DNA from: Thermodesulfobacteriaceae bacterium
GTDB taxonomy: Bacteria; Desulfobacterota; Thermodesulfobacteria; Thermodesulfobacteriales; Thermodesulfobacteriaceae
Reading direction: 5' to 3'
DNA length: 8,050 bases
Assembly (NCBI GenBank): GCA_015494725.1
Contig: WGAR01000180.1
Location: 1 to 8,050 of the forward strand
In this document: positions 1 to 6,823 of the stretch, one piece after another
Numbering within the stretch: the first letter of the stretch is position 1
Layout of the letters: each line of letters opens with the position of its first letter
The notes under the pieces: generated by a model
Seen by the model: the letters and a program-made list of their open reading frames with translations, nothing else
What the model was told of the DNA's origin: nothing
Database searches by the model: none
Made by a program: the position numbers and the translations under genes

Positions 1-456
1 GGGGGTGGGGGGGGTTCGGTGATCCGGGCATAATCCGTCGCGCAGTTCCTTGCGGGTGAGAAAACGCTCGCAGCCGAAGCAGTAAAGCCCTTCGTATTCC
101 CCGAAGGAGATGTCCCCTTTCTCGTAAAGGAGCTGGAGCACGTGCTGGACCACCCGCTTGTGGTTCGGTTCGGTAGTGCGGATGAAGCGGGTGTATTGGA
201 TATGCAGAAGAGGCCAGGTCTGACGGAATTTTTCCGCGATATGATTCACATACTCGCGAGGAGTAAGCCCCTGAGCCTCTGCCGCCCGCACGATCTTGTC
301 TCCGTGTTCGTCGGTCCCGGTCAGGAAGAAGACCTCGTATCCCTGCAGACGCTTCCATCGGGCCACGGTGTCCGCAACCACGGTGGTATAGGCATGGCCC
401 AGATGGGGTTCGGCGTTGACATAGTAGATGGGAGTGGTGAGGTAAAAGCGTTTCAT
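1..456 (-). CDS. metG: Methionyl-tRNA synthetase, N-terminal part (cut by window edge)
   Basis: Class I aminoacyl-tRNA synthetase that charges tRNA-Met in the cytoplasm. The 152 codons visible open with the typical MetRS N-terminus (MKRFYLTTPIYYVN) and contain the HIGH-type ATP-binding motif as HLGH at residues 18-21, followed by TGTDEHG at 46-52. Zinc-knuckle ligands are C126, C129, C143 and H146, matching the one-zinc CxxC...CxxH arrangement known from Thermus MetRS. The KMSKS motif and anticodon-binding domain lie beyond the left edge. The ATG overlaps the TGA of ricT (ATGA), so the two genes are translationally coupled. The last visible codons are a C-rich run (eight consecutive G on the plus strand at 7-14), and the frame stays open through it. 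Identification is firm. Confidence 0.96.
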   Translation of the reverse strand, partial: MKRFYLTTPIYYVNAEPHLGHAYTTVVADTVARWKRLQGYEVFFLTGTDEHGDKIVRAAEAQGLTPREYVNHIAEKFRQTWPLLHIQYTRFIRTTEPNHKRVVQHVLQLLYEKGDISFGEYEGLYCFGCERFLTRKELRDGLCPDHRTPPTP

Positions 457-1274
457 GCCCCCTCCGTTCCCTGCGCCAGGATTTGTTTGAGTTCTTCCAC
501 CGGAATCTCTACCTCGCGTCCCTCCTGATTTTCCAGGACCACGGTCTGACGGAAAATATTGTAACGCACCACCTGACAGGGGCCTACCGGGGTGCGGATC
601 TTTTTGCCTATCTTGGGGAGGCTGCGGGAGAGTTCCTGATACAGTTCGTATTCGTAAAGGAGACAGCACAGGAGCCTTCCGCAGATTCCGGAGATCTTTT
701 CCGGATCCAGGGGCAGACTCTGTTCCTTGGCCATACGGATGGAAACCGGGGCGAACTGCCGGATGAAAGCCGAGCAACAGAGCTCCTGACCGCAGGCCGC
801 CAGCCCCCCGCACATGGCGGTCTCGTTTCGTACTCCTATTTGCCGCATCTCGATCCGGGTACGCAGGGCCCGCACCAGTTGTTTCACCAGCTCCCGGAAA
901 TCGATGCGTCCCTCGGCGGTGTAATAAAAGATCACCTTGCTCCGGTCGAAAAGCCGTTCCACGCGTACCAGTTTCATTTCCAGCCCCAGGTCCCGGGCGA
1001 ACTGCCGGCAATACCCTTCGGCCTTCTTTTCGAACTGCAGGTTTTCACGGTACTGCCGGATCTCGTTACGCCGGGCCACCCGCAGAACCCGCGGCAGGGC
1101 CCCGGAGGGTAAAGGAAGGGGAATGCTCCGCGAGACGGTCTGAAGTACCTCCTTTCTTTCTTCCAATTCTACCAGAACGAAGCTTTTGGGTCTTATGGGG
1201 AAGGAGGATTGCACGTGGATACCCGGAAATCCTTCCCGGAATATGGCTTCGGTTACGTAGATCTTCTCTTCCAT
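453..1274 (-). CDS. ricT: RicT/YaaT family PSP1-domain protein
   Basis: A 273-residue protein of the PSP1 C-terminal domain family. In Bacillus the homologue RicT (YaaT) forms a complex with RicA and RicF that carries [4Fe-4S] clusters and affects RNase Y-dependent mRNA maturation; whether that role holds here is inference. The PSP1 core is around residues 60-145 (VIFYYTAEGRIDFRELVKQL near 114-133). The family's cysteine signature follows: C155, C161, C166-C167, then GICGRLLCC with C198 and C203-C204. Length is normal for the family. The start ATG has an AGGAG ribosome site 8 nt upstream (plus-strand 1283-1287) and a plausible promoter just before that, so ricT appears to head the operon. The 3' end overlaps metG. 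A ricT-metG pairing is common, often with holB in front; holB is absent here. Confidence 0.93.
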   Translation of the reverse strand: MEEKIYVTEAIFREGFPGIHVQSSFPIRPKSFVLVELEERKEVLQTVSRSIPLPLPSGALPRVLRVARRNEIRQYRENLQFEKKAEGYCRQFARDLGLEMKLVRVERLFDRSKVIFYYTAEGRIDFRELVKQLVRALRTRIEMRQIGVRNETAMCGGLAACGQELCCSAFIRQFAPVSIRMAKEQSLPLDPEKISGICGRLLCCLLYEYELYQELSRSLPKIGKKIRTPVGPCQVVRYNIFRQTVVLENQEGREVEIPVEELKQILAQGTEGA

Positions 1275-1298
1275 GTTGTACGCTCCTGGGGCAGGTTG

Positions 1299-1327
1299 AA
1301 GATACCCCGGCCCTTTCCGTTTGTTAA
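1299..1327 (-). promoter_or_regulatory. Predicted sigma70-like promoter of ricT-metG
   Basis: On the minus strand, TTAACA (-35, 1322-1327) is followed after exactly 17 nt by TATCTT (-10, 1299-1304), placing a start site about 20 nt before the ricT ATG, with AGGAG in between. Spacing is ideal and the boxes are reasonable. It lies in the divergent gap shared with the plus-strand iron-sulfur membrane protein gene. Not experimentally supported. Confidence 0.5.
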
Positions 1328-1380
1328 GACTTTCTCAAGCTCTTATCCATCCGGCCAAAATCAGGTAAAACTTAAATTTA

Positions 1381-2751
1381 ATGGAAAAGTGGAAAAAGGT
1401 ATTACATACCGTTTTCTGCCTGGAACTGGATAACGGCCGTCTCAATTTATTCGAGACCTTTCCGGCCCTCAAGCGGTTTTTTTATAATCGACGTTATTTT
1501 GCCTGGATCCGAACCTTCGGGGACATCGTTTTCCTGATCCTTATCCTGCTGGGGCTTTTCGGCCCCCAGGAGGCCGATCGCAACGTTATGCTTTTCCTGG
1601 CCTGGGGAGTGTGGTGGACCAGCGTGGTCCTTTCCTGGTTCTTTGTAGGGCGCATGTGGTGCGCCTTCTGCCCCTTTCCCGGTCTGGCCCGTCTTCTCCA
1701 AAACCTGAAGCTTTCCCGGTTGCGTTCTCCCCCTAAGTGGCTGGTATGTAAAGGCCTTCACCTGGCCACCGCCGGCTTTTTCTTCATCATCTGGGTGGAA
1801 ACCGTCACCGATATGAAACATTCCCCTTTCTCCACCGCACTTCTCCTCCTGAGTATCGTCCTGGGGGCTACTCTTATGGGAGTTCTTTATCGAGGCTATA
1901 CCTGGTGTCGATATCTCTGTCCGCTGGGTAAGATTATCGGTTCTGCGGCCACCATGGCTCTGACCGAATTTCGGGCTGATCCGGCCAAGTGTGCTCAATG
2001 CAAGGATTTTGCCTGTCGGCGGGGTCGTCCCGGAAAGAAACCCTGTCCGGTTTTTCTGGGGGCCTATCACGCCCGGAACAATCTGGTCTGTCTGGTTTGC
2101 GGGCACTGTCTCACCCTTTGCGCCCACGATTCTCCGGCCCTTTATCTCCGGCACCCCCTGCGGGAACAGATCATCAATAAGGGACGTTATGTAACCTGTG
2201 GTTATGTGATTCCTCTTCTCATGGGCTCGCAGCTAGCCCGGTTTCTTTATGAAACCCCCTATTTTGCGCGCTTACAAAACCTCCTGGGCTATGGATCCAC
2301 GGTGACCTTTACCCTGCTCTTCGGGGTATCCACCCTCTTTTTTATCCAGTTCATTCGCCTGGGATCGCACCTTTTCGTCTATTACGAGGACGAGCTTTTC
2401 GGCCGCTTTTCTCCCATGGTGCCGGTGGTCTTACCCCTGGCTTTTACCGGCGAACTGGTTTATCGACTGGATTACTTCTTACGTAACGTGGGAGACTTCC
2501 TGCCCACCCTGGGGCGTCAGCTACGGTGGGACTATCTTCTGGCCTACCATTTCACCGTTCCCCCGGAATTTATCCGGTTAGCGGGTCTCTTTTTGATCTT
2601 TTTAGGGACCCTGGGGGGCCTTTACACCATCCGATATCTTTGTCGGTATGAATTCGAAGGGCTGGTTCCCCGGAAGAACCAGGTCCTTATTTATCTTCTG
2701 CTGGGAATCTTTGTTTTTCTTTATGTATTTTCTTTTTCGGTCCGTTATTGA
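1381..2751 (+). CDS. Membrane-bound 4Fe-4S electron transfer protein (NapH/NosR/CcoG-like)
   Basis: A 456-residue polytopic membrane protein with about nine hydrophobic segments (near residues 45-62, 68-90, 122-142, 152-170, 271-290, 303-327, 344-362, 396-419, 434-453). Two cysteine motifs of the NapH/NosR/CcoG type follow membrane helices: RMWCAFCP (C94, C97) and YTWCRYLCP (C176, C180). A soluble ferredoxin-like stretch follows: C204-x2-C207-x4-C212, C222-P, then C237-x2-C240-x2-C243-x3-C247. Known relatives pass electrons between the quinone pool and periplasmic or cytoplasmic partners; the partner here is unknown. The C-terminal half (270-456) has membrane segments but no cofactor motif I recognise. 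ATG 1381 is the first possible start after an in-frame TAA at 1366-1368; no good ribosome site precedes it, only AGGT about 14 nt upstream. The 3' end overlaps the convergent mobB-like gene by 7 bp. The neighbouring mobB-like gene hints at a molybdoenzyme link, which is weak inference. Confidence 0.85.
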   Translation: MEKWKKVLHTVFCLELDNGRLNLFETFPALKRFFYNRRYFAWIRTFGDIVFLILILLGLFGPQEADRNVMLFLAWGVWWTSVVLSWFFVGRMWCAFCPFPGLARLLQNLKLSRLRSPPKWLVCKGLHLATAGFFFIIWVETVTDMKHSPFSTALLLLSIVLGATLMGVLYRGYTWCRYLCPLGKIIGSAATMALTEFRADPAKCAQCKDFACRRGRPGKKPCPVFLGAYHARNNLVCLVCGHCLTLCAHDSPALYLRHPLREQIINKGRYVTCGYVIPLLMGSQLARFLYETPYFARLQNLLGYGSTVTFTLLFGVSTLFFIQFIRLGSHLFVYYEDELFGRFSPMVPVVLPLAFTGELVYRLDYFLRNVGDFLPTLGRQLRWDYLLAYHFTVPPEFIRLAGLFLIFLGTLGGLYTIRYLCRYEFEGLVPRKNQVLIYLLLGIFVFLYVFSFSVRY

Positions 2752-3407
2752 TCTTCCAGCCGGATCTCCACCCGGAGGGGGTGTTGGGGCACCCCCCGTA
2801 AGCTCTTAAGAAACCCGTATAGTAATCCGGAAAGGGCCCGGCGTACGTAGCGGTTAAGGGCCACGGGTCTTCCGTCCACGAAAACCTGGACCCGGGGAAA
2901 ATAAACCCGCAGAAAGCGTTCTTCCAGAAAATCGGCCAGGGCTTCCCCATCCTCCAGGCGAAAGACCGGAAGCTCGGTGGGGGGACGGAAATCCGCGGCC
3001 AGAGCCACCACCCCTTCGATTTCGCGGAAGAGATACCGCCGGGAGACCTCCCTGCGCAGGACCTCTATCTTGGGAAGATAACCCAGCCCCTTGAATCCCT
3101 CGGCCAGTACCAGATGACAGTCGGCGAACTCGCGAAAGAGAAGATAGGGAAAGTCCGCCTTTCGAGAGGGAAAGGACCGGGAATAGATCACCACCTCCTC
3201 TCCGGCCCAGAGGGCCACGGGCTCGGCTCCGGCTTCCCGCAGTCTAAAGGTGTCGGTCCCGGGACGATCGGTTTCTCCCCGGGGTTCCTTGGTGGATTTG
3301 ACCACCCCTACTTTAAATCCCCGGGCCCGCAATACCCGTATCAGGCCCTCGAGCAGGGTGGTCTTCCCCACCCCGTGTTCCCCCACCACCGCTACCACCG
3401 GAAGCAA
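2745..3407 (-). CDS. mobB: MobB-like molybdopterin-guanine dinucleotide biosynthesis protein, with C-terminal extension
   Basis: A 220-residue P-loop NTPase of the MobB family, which assists conversion of molybdopterin to the guanine dinucleotide cofactor. Walker A is GEHGVGKTT at residues 9-17. Family landmarks are VVKSTKEP at 35-42 (where many MobB proteins have a His-rich KHxHH segment), GTDTFRLREAGAEP at 50-63, and the diagnostic EGFK at 103-106. The conserved domain ends around residue 165. Residues 172-218 (VQVFVDGRPVALN... to ...VEIRLED) form an extra C-terminal segment, which I believe also occurs in MobB proteins of anaerobic sulfur-metabolising bacteria, though I cannot check this. 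The start codon is TTG, chosen because GGAGAG lies 5 nt upstream and the preceding gene's TAG ends only 2 nt away; a GTG three codons later would be too far from the ribosome site. It is cotranscribed with the upstream UPF0173 gene. The lost His motif leaves open a related GTPase role. Confidence 0.8.
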   Translation of the reverse strand: MLPVVAVVGEHGVGKTTLLEGLIRVLRARGFKVGVVKSTKEPRGETDRPGTDTFRLREAGAEPVALWAGEEVVIYSRSFPSRKADFPYLLFREFADCHLVLAEGFKGLGYLPKIEVLRREVSRRYLFREIEGVVALAADFRPPTELPVFRLEDGEALADFLEERFLRVYFPRVQVFVDGRPVALNRYVRRALSGLLYGFLKSLRGVPQHPLRVEIRLEDQ

Positions 3408-3409
3408 GA

Positions 3410-4102
3410 CTACTCTCCGTAACGAAAGGTTTCACCGGGTGCGAGTTCCTTTACCAGGACGGAGAGCCCGCGAAGGTTCAGTTCTTCCCGCAGGGCTTCC
3501 GGGGTGCCGGTGAGCAGGGGAAAGGTGCCGTAATGCATGGGGATGACCACTTCCGGCCGAAGAAGTTCACAGGCTTTGGCCGCTTCCCGGGGGTTCATTA
3601 CATAATGACTCCCTATGGGAAGACAGACCACCTCCGGTTGGTAAAGTTCACCGATAAAGGCCATTTCGGCAAAGAGTCCCGTATCCCCCGCGTGATAAAG
3701 TTTGCGTCCATCTTCCATTTCGATTACGAACCCGCAGGCATCCCCCCCGTAGGTCCCGTCCGGAAAGGAGGAGCTGTGTAGCGCCGGCACCATGGTGATC
3801 TTGATCCCCCTGGTTTCGTAAGTTCCTCCGATGTTCATCCCTGTGGCTTTGGGGATCCCCCGGGCCATGAGATACTGCTGGACCTCGTGAATGGCCACTA
3901 CTTCGGTGGCTGCGGTACGAGCCAGCTCCAGCACCTCTCCCAGATGATCCCCGTGGGCGTGCGTGATAAGGACGAAGTCGTAGGGGCCACGGTCAACCTC
4001 CTGCGGAGCCTGAGGATTGGATATCCAGGGATCGATCAGGATCTTCAGACCCCCGGGTGTTACCACCCTGAAGACGGCATGGCCATAAAAAGTGATCTCC
4101 AT
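3410..4102 (-). CDS. Metal-dependent hydrolase, UPF0173 family (metallo-beta-lactamase fold)
   Basis: A 230-residue protein with the full set of metallo-beta-lactamase ligands: HAHGDH at 48-53 (H48, H50, D52, H53), H109, D140 in YHAGDTG, and H190 in IPMHYGTF. The N-terminus MEITFYGHAVF and the IDPWISNP segment are typical of the UPF0173/YtkL hydrolases, cytoplasmic proteins of unknown physiological substrate. Length is normal for the family. The start has a very strong ribosome site (AGGAGGGG, plus-strand 4106-4113). No convincing promoter is visible in the 130 bp between it and the upstream tRNA-Gly on the same strand, so read-through from the tRNA promoter is possible. The mobB-like gene follows after 2 bp. 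The family is certain; the substrate is unknown. Confidence 0.92.
   Translation of the reverse strand: MEITFYGHAVFRVVTPGGLKILIDPWISNPQAPQEVDRGPYDFVLITHAHGDHLGEVLELARTAATEVVAIHEVQQYLMARGIPKATGMNIGGTYETRGIKITMVPALHSSSFPDGTYGGDACGFVIEMEDGRKLYHAGDTGLFAEMAFIGELYQPEVVCLPIGSHYVMNPREAAKACELLRPEVVIPMHYGTFPLLTGTPEALREELNLRGLSVLVKELAPGETFRYGE
3413..3418 (-). promoter_or_regulatory. Ribosome binding site deciding the TTG start of mobB
   Basis: GGAGAG on the minus strand lies inside the last codons of the UPF0173 gene, 5 nt before TTG 3407. It supports TTG rather than the downstream GTG codons as the start. Confidence 0.55.
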
Positions 4103-4231
4103 GGACCCCTCCTTAATTTCCAGTAATTATGATCTTCGGGACCACAAAGATTCTCTTAATTCAAGAGTAACCCAAAAGAGGGGCCTTTTACAAGGGGTGA
4201 AAAATTTCTGGAGGATTAAAGGAAAAGATTT

Positions 4232-4307
4232 TGGAGCGGGAAACGGGACTCGAACCCGCGACCTCCACCTTGGCAAGGTGGCGCTCTACCACCTGAGCTA
4301 TTCCCGC
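4232..4307 (-). tRNA. tRNA-Gly (anticodon GCC)
   Basis: The minus strand folds into a complete cloverleaf: acceptor GCGGGAA/TTCCCGC, D stem GCTC/GAGC, anticodon stem CCACC/GGTGG around loop TTGCCAA (anticodon GCC), T stem GCGGG/CCCGT with loop TTCGAGT. The discriminator is T (4235) and the 3' CCA is genome-encoded (4232-4234). A strong promoter is just upstream. The plus-strand reading frame across it (starting near 4092) is an artefact of the tRNA. Confidence 0.97.
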
Positions 4308-4321
4308 TCCGACAGATTTAA

Positions 4322-4349
4322 ATTAAAAACCCTGCTTCCCTTCTGTCAA
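4322..4349 (-). promoter_or_regulatory. Predicted promoter of tRNA-Gly
   Basis: On the minus strand, a perfect TTGACA (4344-4349) is followed after 16 nt by TTTAAT (4322-4327; five of six consensus bases), ending 14 nt before the mature tRNA 5' end. The -35 box begins at the base immediately after the hairpin at 4350-4376. Confidence 0.65.
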
Positions 4350-4376
4350 GGCCCCCGGAAGGCCCTTCCGGGGGCC
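4350..4376 (-). terminator. GC-rich hairpin, probable terminator of the por operon
   Basis: A 12-bp perfect stem (GGCCCCCGGAAG paired with CTTCCGGGGGCC) with a 3-nt loop starts 11 nt after the porB stop. There is no T-run right after it in the operon direction; the sequence goes straight into TTGACA of the tRNA-Gly promoter. It could be a U-less terminator or an insulator between operon and tRNA gene. Confidence 0.55.
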
Positions 4377-4387
4377 GGGAAAACAGA

Positions 4388-5329
4388 TTACAGGCACTCC
4401 GCTAGTCGCAGTAAACGTTCGTATTCCGCATCCACGCGGGCCTGGATCTTGCGAATTTCCTCCTCGGTGAGGTGCCGGAAGCGCCGCTGGCGTTTCAGGT
4501 ATTCCTCCACCGGTTTGGGTTTGGTAATCTTCCGGGTGATATAGTACTTCCCCTCAATGACCTCATAAAGCGGGAATATTCTGGTTTCCACCGCCAGCTT
4601 GGCCAGGGTTATGGAATCCTCTCCCTTGGTTCCCCAGCCGGTGGGACAAGGGGAGTAGATATGCACGTAAGCCGGCCCCTCCACCAGCGCGGCCTTTTTA
4701 ACCTTGTTCATGAGATCCAGGAAGAAGGCCGGGGTGGCCGTGGCCACATAAGGAATTCCATGGGCGGCGGCTATGGCCGGAACATTCTTCTTCCAGGTCA
4801 TCTGTCCGATGGATTTCTTCCCGGGAGGGCTGGTGGTGGTCATCGCTCCGTAAGGCGTACAACCCGAACGCTGTACTCCGGTGTTCATATAGGCTTCGTT
4901 GTCCAGGCAGATATAGACGAGGTCGTGCCCCCGCTCCAGAGCTCCGGAAAGGGCTTGAAGCCCGATATCCGCCGTTCCTCCGTCTCCGGCGAAGGCCACC
5001 ACATCCACGCGTCGATTCCGGGGAAAACGCCCCTTACGTTTCAGGGCCCTGAGGGCTGCCTCCACCCCCGAAGCCACCGCCGCCGCATTCTCAAAGGCCA
5101 CGTGCAACCAGGGTACCCGCCAGGAGGTGTAGGGAAAGGGACTGGAAATGATCTCCATGCAGCCCGTGGCACTGATGGCGATAACGTTCATCCCCAGAGC
5201 CTTCAAGGCCAGACGCAGCGCCAGGACCTCACCACAACCCTGACAGGCCCGATGCCCGGGAGCGAAGGGTTCCTCCTTGGGGAGATTTTTGGCACTAAAC
5301 CCTTTGAACTTGGCCCATTCTTTCAGCAT
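4388..5329 (-). CDS. porB: Pyruvate:ferredoxin oxidoreductase, beta subunit
   Basis: A 313-residue thiamine-diphosphate subunit of the cytoplasmic four-subunit enzyme that oxidises pyruvate with CoA to acetyl-CoA and CO2, reducing ferredoxin, or runs in reverse for CO2 fixation. The four cysteines of the proximal [4Fe-4S] cluster are C29 and C32 (ACQGCGE), C57 (ATGCMEI) and C228 (SPCPTGW). The thiamine-diphosphate/Mg motif is GDGGTADIG at 115-123, with DNEAYMNTG at 142-150. Length is typical for archaeal/Thermotoga-type PorB. It is the last gene of the porCDAB operon: ATG is 4 nt after the porA TAG, with AAGGAG inside the porA end as ribosome site. Substrate could in principle be another 2-oxoacid, but overall similarity in style and the porCDAB order favour pyruvate. 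Confidence 0.95.
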   Translation of the reverse strand: MLKEWAKFKGFSAKNLPKEEPFAPGHRACQGCGEVLALRLALKALGMNVIAISATGCMEIISSPFPYTSWRVPWLHVAFENAAAVASGVEAALRALKRKGRFPRNRRVDVVAFAGDGGTADIGLQALSGALERGHDLVYICLDNEAYMNTGVQRSGCTPYGAMTTTSPPGKKSIGQMTWKKNVPAIAAAHGIPYVATATPAFFLDLMNKVKKAALVEGPAYVHIYSPCPTGWGTKGEDSITLAKLAVETRIFPLYEVIEGKYYITRKITKPKPVEEYLKRQRRFRHLTEEEIRKIQARVDAEYERLLRLAECL

Positions 5330-5333
5330 GGCT

Positions 5334-6509
5334 CTACTCCTTTACCCCGATCATCTCGTAGGGTTCCTTGGGTTTCTTCTTCATATAGACATAGGCCCGG
5401 TCAGCCATTTCCTCGAAATCCTCTACCGTGACATCCCGTCCCCCCAGGCCGGCGATAAAGTTCACCACCCGGGGACGTCCGGGTACCTGATAAAGGGCCG
5501 AGCGCACCTCCGTGCCCACCGGGCCTCCGGTGGCCCCGGGGGAGAGGGCTCGATCGATCACCGCCAGAACCTTAAGGCCCTTTACCGCCTTTACGAAGTC
5601 CCGCAGAGGGAAGGGACGCCAGAGACGAAGCCGTACCAGGCCCACCTTTTTCCCGGCTTCCCGCATACGATCCACGGCGGTCATAGCCGTTTCCGCCAAC
5701 GACCCCATGATGAGAAGGGCCACCTCCGCATCCTCCATACGGTAGGTTTCCACCGGACGATAGCGCCGACCGAAGACCTCCTCGAATTCATCCCAGGCCT
5801 TGAGGATTACCCGGTAGGCGTTTTTGAAGGCCTCGTCCTGGGCCTTTTTGGCCTCGGTATAGATCTCCGGAATGCCCACCGGCCCCATGGTCAGGGGCTT
5901 GCGAGGGTCGAGTTTGTAGCGGGGCCGAAAAGGAGGAAGATAGCGGTCCACCTGTTCCTGATCCGGAAGTTCGATGGGCTCGATCATGTGGCTCAGGGTA
6001 AAACCATCGATGTTCACGATGGCCGGGAACATCACCCGTCGGTCCTCCGCCACCCGGAAGGCATGATAGACCAGATCCACCGCTTCCTGCCCGTTTTCGG
6101 CAAAGGTCTGGATCCAGCCGATATCCCGCTCGGCCATAATGTCGCCGTGGTCGTTCCAGATACTGATGGGGGCCGAGAGGGCCCGGTTGGCTACCACCAT
6201 GACCACCGGGAGACGAAGGGCCGGAGCAATGAAGAGGATCTCGTGCATAAGGGCCAGACCCTGGGAAGAAGTGGAGGTAAAGGTGCGCGCCCCGGTGGCT
6301 ACCGAGCCCAGACAGGCGCTGATAGCCGAGTGCTCGGATTCCACGGTGATGTATTCGGCATCCAGCTCCCCGTTGGCCACCAATTCGCTGAGATGTTCCA
6401 CAATATGGGTCTGCGGAGTAATGGGGTAGGCCGCGATTACGTCCACCCGGCATTGCTTTACCGCTTCGGCTATGGCTATGGAGACCTCTTTGGCTATACG
6501 TTTGCCCAT
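5334..6509 (-). CDS. porA: Pyruvate:ferredoxin oxidoreductase, alpha subunit
   Basis: A 391-residue alpha subunit with the pyrimidine-binding thiamine-diphosphate domain and the transketolase C-terminal-like domain. Visible motifs are YPITPQT at 28-34, ESEHSAIS at 57-64 (including the conserved glutamates), TSSQGLALMHE at 80-90 and IWNDHGD at 117-123. Length matches Thermotoga-type PorA. The start chosen is ATG 6509 (MGKRIAKE), not the in-frame ATG 15 codons upstream at 6554. The longer form would overlap the ferredoxin subunit gene by about 43 bp, while ATG 6509 has AGGAGG 7 nt upstream and lies 2 nt after the porD stop. The protein pairs with PorB to form the active site. Confidence 0.95.
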   Translation of the reverse strand: MGKRIAKEVSIAIAEAVKQCRVDVIAAYPITPQTHIVEHLSELVANGELDAEYITVESEHSAISACLGSVATGARTFTSTSSQGLALMHEILFIAPALRLPVVMVVANRALSAPISIWNDHGDIMAERDIGWIQTFAENGQEAVDLVYHAFRVAEDRRVMFPAIVNIDGFTLSHMIEPIELPDQEQVDRYLPPFRPRYKLDPRKPLTMGPVGIPEIYTEAKKAQDEAFKNAYRVILKAWDEFEEVFGRRYRPVETYRMEDAEVALLIMGSLAETAMTAVDRMREAGKKVGLVRLRLWRPFPLRDFVKAVKGLKVLAVIDRALSPGATGGPVGTEVRSALYQVPGRPRVVNFIAGLGGRDVTVEDFEEMADRAYVYMKKKPKEPYEMIGVKE

Positions 6510-6511
6510 GA

Positions 6512-6811
6512 TTAAACCTCCTCTACCACCATAGTAATGGCCCCCTTGGGACATACGCTGGCGCAGATCCCGCAGCCCTTACAATAGGTGAGATCGACGA
6601 TGTAGTAACCTTCTTCATCCTGGGTATAGGTCATATCCGGGCACATGATGTAGCACTGGCCGCACTTGACGCATTTTTCTTTGTCCAGCACCGGACGGAA
6701 GGAACGCCAGTCACCGGTCTTAAACTGGACCGAGTTTCCGGGTTCGAGGATATAGCACCCGAAGGGGACCTCTTTCCAGCTTATAAGGGCGGTGTCTTTT
6801 CCTTTGGGCAT
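6512..6811 (-). CDS. porD: Pyruvate:ferredoxin oxidoreductase, delta (ferredoxin) subunit
   Basis: A 99-residue 2x[4Fe-4S] ferredoxin-like subunit that carries electrons from the PorB cluster towards external ferredoxin. Two classic motifs are seen: C47-x2-C50-x2-C53-x3-C57-P and C77-x2-C80-x2-C83-x3-C87-P. An N-terminal region of about 45 residues (with C19 and the segment GDWRSFRPVLD at 33-43) is typical of Por/Vor delta subunits. ATG follows the porC stop by 12 nt, with AAAGGAG in the gap. The stop is 2 nt before porA. Confidence 0.95.
   Translation of the reverse strand: MPKGKDTALISWKEVPFGCYILEPGNSVQFKTGDWRSFRPVLDKEKCVKCGQCYIMCPDMTYTQDEEGYYIVDLTYCKGCGICASVCPKGAITMVVEEV
6517..6522 (-). 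promoter_or_regulatory. Ribosome binding site fixing the porA start
   Basis: AGGAGG on the minus strand, inside the last codons of porD and 7 nt before ATG 6509. It settles the porA start against the upstream in-frame ATG at 6554. Confidence 0.8.
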
Positions 6812-6823
6812 GGCGCTTCTCCT

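Noticed and set aside
1447..2154. Minus-strand 235-codon frame opposite the membrane iron-sulfur protein
   Set aside because: The plus-strand product has clear cysteine motifs and membrane segments, while this frame is low-complexity shadow sequence.
4153..4167. Short inverted repeat CTCTT-AATTC-AAGAG upstream of the UPF0173 gene
   Set aside because: Only 5 bp of stem and no adjacent promoter boxes; likely chance.
4092..4544. Plus-strand open frame of 150 codons across the tRNA-Gly region
   Set aside because: It runs through an antisense tRNA and into the end of porB. The Asn-Gly-Thr-Arg-Thr-Arg-like peptide is the familiar product of translating a tRNA antisense.
5277..6515. Long plus-strand frame of 412 codons opposite porA
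   Set aside because: Shadow of a GC-rich conserved gene; PorA on the minus strand has all its family motifs.
6510..6554. Longer porA N-terminus from ATG 6554
   Set aside because: It would overlap porD by about 43 bp and adds a Gly/Tyr-rich stretch that is porD read in another frame; ATG 6509 has the ribosome site.
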